Of a DNA stretch of 48,491 nucleotides, positions 44,229 to 48,491 are shown piece after piece; positions within the stretch are counted from its first letter, which is position 1, and each line of letters opens with the position of its first letter. Source of the stretch: Paulinella micropora. Its lineage: Eukaryota; Cercozoa; Imbricatea; Euglyphida. A program made the position numbers and the translations under genes. The notes below the pieces were generated by a model that saw nothing but the letters and a program-made list of their open reading frames with translations, was not told the DNA's origin and did no database searches. The DNA is taken from the NCBI GenBank assembly GCA_009731375.1, contig BJOX01000213.1, positions 438,554-487,044 on the forward strand, given 5' to 3'.

Positions 44229-44851
44229 NNNNNNNNNNNNNNNNNNNNNNNNNNNNNNNNNNNNNNNNNNNNNNNNNNNNNNNNNNNNNNNNNNNNNNNN
44301 NNNNNNNNNNNNNNNNNNNNNNNNNNNNNNNNNNNNNNNNNNNNNNNNNNNNNNNNNNNNNNNNNNNNNNNNNNNNNNNNNNNNNNNNNNNNNNNNNNNN
44401 NNNNNNNNNNNNNNNNNNNNNNNNNNNNNNNNNNNNNNNNNNNNNNNNNNNNNNNNNNNNNNNNNNNNNNNNNNNNNNNNNNNNNNNNNNNNNNNNNNNN
44501 NNNNNNNNNNNNNNNNNNNNNNNNNNNNNNNNNNNNNNNNNNNNNNNNNNNNNNNNNNNNNNNNNNNNNNNNNNNNNNNNNNNNNNNNNNNNNNNNNNNN
44601 NNNNNNNNNNNNNNNNNNNNNNNNNNNNNNNNNNNNNNNNNNNNNNNNNNNNNNNNNNNNNNNNNNNNNNNNNNNNNNNNNNNNNNNNNNNNNNNNNNNN
44701 NNNNNNNNNNNNNNNNNNNNNNNNNNNNNNNNNNNNNNNNNNNNNNNNNNNNNNNNNNNNNNNNNNNNNNNNNNNNNNNNNNNNNNNNNNNNNNNNNNNN
44801 NNNNNNNNNNNNNNNNNNNNNNNNNNNNNNNNNNNNNNNNNNNNNNNNNNN
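44229..44851. other. Assembly gap (N)
   Basis: 623 N. Confidence 1.
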
Positions 44852-45293
<442 letters not shown>

Positions 45294-45354
45294 NNNNNNN
45301 NNNTATTGTGATCATGGTATTATATACAATAATACATACTGTGGTGGCTGGGAT

Positions 45355-45491
45355 GGGATGGAATGGGATGGGATGGGATGGGGATGCTGGTTGTTGCTGG
45401 ATTTTGTTCCTGTTGTTGTTGTTGTTGTTGTTGATGATGTCGTTGCTTGCAGTGATTGTTGTTGTTGTTGTTGTTGTTGCTGTCGCATTGG

Positions 45492-45524
<33 letters not shown>

Positions 45525-45615
45525 TTATTATTGTTGTTGTTGTCGATTTTTTGTTGTCGATTTTTTGTTGTTGCGGTTGCCATTATTGTTCTTCTTGTTA
45601 TTGCTGTTGTCGTGC
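45355..45615. repeat. GGGAT and GTT repeats
   Basis: (ATGGG)n at 45350-45382, then GTT-type tracts. Confidence 0.85.
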
Positions 45616-45617
45616 AG

Positions 45618-45637
45618 GCATGGCAACGCTCTAGCCG
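45618..45637 (+). pseudogene. Truncated copy of the AWQRSS exon
   Basis: Acceptor TCGTGCAG, then the codons for AWQRSS, then GTT repeat. Matches the start of the exon at 45897. Confidence 0.55.
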
Positions 45638-45821
45638 TTTGTTGTTGTTGTTTTTGTTGTTGTTGTTGTTGATGTTGATCTTGATCTTGATCTTGACTTG
45701 ATATCGATATTATTTAATATTCATCTTGATCTTGATCTTGATATTCATATTGATATTGATATTGATCTTGTTATCGATATTGATATTGATAATTTTATTA
45801 TTGCGGTTGCTAACTTTATTC

Positions 45822-45875
<54 letters not shown>

Positions 45876-45896
45876 TTGTTGTTGTTGTTGTCGTAG

Positions 45897-45950
45897 TGGA
45901 GGCGTGGCAGCGCTCTAGCCAGCCTGCCGACAAGAACCTGCTTACTGATG
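45897..45950 (+). CDS. Candidate exon, unknown gene
   Basis: Acceptor GTCGTAG, donor GTGATA. In one phase it encodes EAWQRSSQPADKNLLTD. The duplicated fragment upstream follows the same rule as other arrays here (acceptor and exon 5' part copied), which supports the + strand reading. The strand is opposite to the zinc-finger gene. Confidence 0.4.
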
Positions 45951-45964
45951 GTGATATCATTATC

Positions 45965-45965
45965 C

Positions 45966-46010
<45 letters not shown>

Positions 46011-46052
46011 CATCTATCTGTCTATCTGTCTATCCTATCCATCTATCCATTC

Positions 46053-46091
<39 letters not shown>

Positions 46092-46104
46092 CATCCATCC
46101 ATCC

Positions 46105-46147
<43 letters not shown>

Positions 46148-46172
46148 CATCCATCCATCCATCCATCCATCC

Positions 46173-46262
<90 letters not shown>

Positions 46263-46271
46263 ATCTATATC

Positions 46272-46334
<63 letters not shown>

Positions 46335-46419
46335 ATCTATCTATCTATCTACCTACCTATCTATCTCTATCTATCTCTATATCTATCTATCTCTATATCT
46401 ATCTCTATATCTATCTATA

Positions 46420-46502
<83 letters not shown>

Positions 46503-46513
46503 TGGGGGGGGGG
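45965..46513. repeat. TATC/CATC/TATA microsatellites, poly-G
   Basis: Simple repeats; ends in (G)11. Confidence 0.95.
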
Positions 46514-46523
46514 GGGAGTAAAT

Positions 46524-46924
46524 GGCCAGCTGCTCAGTGCTCCGGCCTAAAATCAAACCCCCCATAACGACGGTTTTGTGTCCGTTGATCGCGCGCTGCG
46601 CAAGGGCTAACAGGCGACCATTCCTGACCGGGGCCGTGATGCCAAAGGTTGATGAAATCGAGGTTGTAGTAACTCACAACGAGCGTGAACTCCCGAAACC
46701 TCGGCTTTGGCGACCGTCATCTTACGGCACACGCCCCTGGAGTCTTTTAGTAGTTGTTCTGTACAGTTCAAGGGCTCGGCTATTTTTCGGCTTGAACTGG
46801 GCACGGGCACAAACCCGAGCGGATGGTTGGTGTGCAGCTTGTGAGGTGCTGAAAGTTCCTGCCCGGGGGTAGAATAGGAGGCTTATGGCTTTTACAGCTA
46901 TGCCACGCCCATAGATTAAACATA
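46524..46924 (+). mobile_element. Second TATC-tailed SINE-like repeat, copy 2
   Basis: Partner of 34876-35328, ending GCCACGCCCATAGATTAAAC and then (ATCT)n. The similarity is interrupted by small indels. Confidence 0.7.
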
Positions 46925-47690
<766 letters not shown>

Positions 47691-47695
47691 TATAC

Positions 47696-47761
47696 CTGCG
47701 TGTCATGCTTGGGCCGGTCCTTGGTGAGCTGTTGGGATGCTTTCCGCTTCATTTGCTTTGT
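47696..47761 (-). CDS. Candidate exon, Lys-rich (possible upstream exon of the zinc-finger gene)
   Basis: 66 nt in phase 0, acceptor CAAGTCTTGCAG, donor GTATAC. It encodes [20 protein letters not shown] and two more residues. KRK suits a nuclear protein. Same strand as, and upstream of, the zinc-finger exons, but a large gap and repeats separate them. Confidence 0.5.
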
Positions 47762-48130
47762 CTGCAAGACTTGCAAGCAAAGTTTCATGTTTTTTAAGAC
47801 TCAATCTCGAGAGAGGTCTGAAAAACTGGACTGCCGTTTAAGAGTTGAGACGAGGTTGCTGTCAATAAAATGTTTGAGAATGAAACGCGAAAGGTAATAA
47901 CAGTGCCTTGTAAACGAGAGACGAAAGTTTTGAAGCAACTGAAGCAGAGCAGAGAAAGGAGCAAGGCAGGGCCGCCAAGAACGATTCAAGTCCCACAGTC
48001 CCACCGCCACGAGAAAAATGGCAAATTGGGACATCCATACGTCAAGAATCGGCACCACCCGCCACGAGAAATTTAGTTTGACGAAAAGTCCCTGCAGCAC
48101 AAAGCAGCAATGCCGCATTCTCACAAGGTT
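47762..48130. other. Unique sequence, no recognised gene
   Basis: Short open frames on both strands (for example - 47801-48124) lack recognisable motifs or splice context. Confidence 0.4.
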
Positions 48131-48134
48131 CCCT

Positions 48135-48238
48135 CCATTTCTCTCTCCCTCTCTCCCTCTCTCCCCCTCTCCCTCTCTCCCTCTCTCCCTCTCTCCCTCT
48201 CCCCCTCTCTCCCTCTCTCCCTCTCCCTCTCTCCCTCT
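48135..48238. repeat. CTCTCC pyrimidine repeat
   Basis: (CTCTCTCC)n. After it, 48239-48491 is AT-rich, with a doubled TATTAATATTAATGTTTATG (48398 and 48458); no gene seen. Confidence 0.85.
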
Positions 48239-48491
48239 TCGTTTTTATTGAGAGAACAATTTTTACAATCGGACTCAAGGATCGTCCACGTGAAAAGTAT
48301 AGCTATTAAGTCATACCTTTATCTAAGGTGGAAACCTAGTTATTAAATCGAGCGTATTAATTGAAAGTATTAATATTAGGTCGCTTGGTATTAATCTTAT
48401 TAATATTAATGTTTATGTTTAGATATGTTGCGTAATATGTAGCTTAAGTATTCATGTTATTAATATTAATGTTTATGTTTGCATCAGTAGT

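Noticed and set aside
47801-48124. - strand open frame of about 107 codons
   Set aside because: No recognisable domain, no splice or promoter context; length is within chance for this composition.

Overview
This is nuclear DNA of a eukaryote. Genes are cut into many very small exons (33-290 nt) by introns built almost wholly of simple repeats: TATC/GATA, TATG/CATA, TTA, GTT, TTC, TAG, GA and others. No bacterial gene organisation is visible. The GC-rich exons, relaxed splice donors, tRNA-derived SINEs and plant/alga-like TTAGGG-type scraps suggest an intron-dense microbial eukaryote such as an alga or protist. A chromerid-like genome is one guess, but the species cannot be fixed from sequence alone. 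Twelve runs of N mark assembly gaps, mostly at the edges of simple repeats.

Two real genes can be assembled by reading splice sites, reading phase and protein motifs together. (1) On the + strand, 18876-25463, twelve exons (eleven annotated entries plus one uncertain junction) encode a class I SAM-dependent methyltransferase of the TrmN6/COG4123 type: motif I LDLGCGL/GS, a post-I acidic region, a DLRD motif, a catalytic TPPY in place of NPPY, an RGGIEEY helix, and a C-terminal [10 protein letters not shown]. (2) On the - strand, about 42300 down to 30272, small exons encode a protein with four RanBP2/Nup153-type zinc fingers (W-x-C-x2-C-x3-N-x6-C-x2-C). Each finger is split by an intron between its two cysteine pairs and preceded by a conserved E-N-[AV]-F-A-K-L linker. 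An acidic/basic nuclear-type tail and a Cys-rich C-terminus follow.

Other layout: 1-9300 is mostly microsatellite with dispersed repeats, foldback elements and an inverted repeat pair. 9900-13100 is GTT repeat with a tRNA-like SINE family. 13500-14330, 19370-19910 and 24240-24710 hold a tRNA-derived SINE with a TTA tail. 14806-18600 holds small + strand exons of an unrecognised gene, including a CxxCxGSG motif, interrupted by a 1.3-kb inverted-repeat transposon. 25464-27220 has no recognised gene. 27222-30298 looks like a small LTR retroelement with one hypothetical ORF; it ends inside the last exon of the zinc-finger gene. 42480-43560 is a GC-richer block of tandem repeats. 43640-47690 is TATC-type repeat with one exon pair and a dispersed repeat.

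The most unusual signal recurs at about ten places. A piece of an exon, one splice site and the neighbouring intron microsatellite have been tandemly duplicated together, giving 2 to 16 copies. In nearly every array exactly one copy is intact and the rest are decayed exon fragments. The largest array has 16 copies of the EPENAFAKL micro-exon, seven or more of them on a strict 78-bp period.
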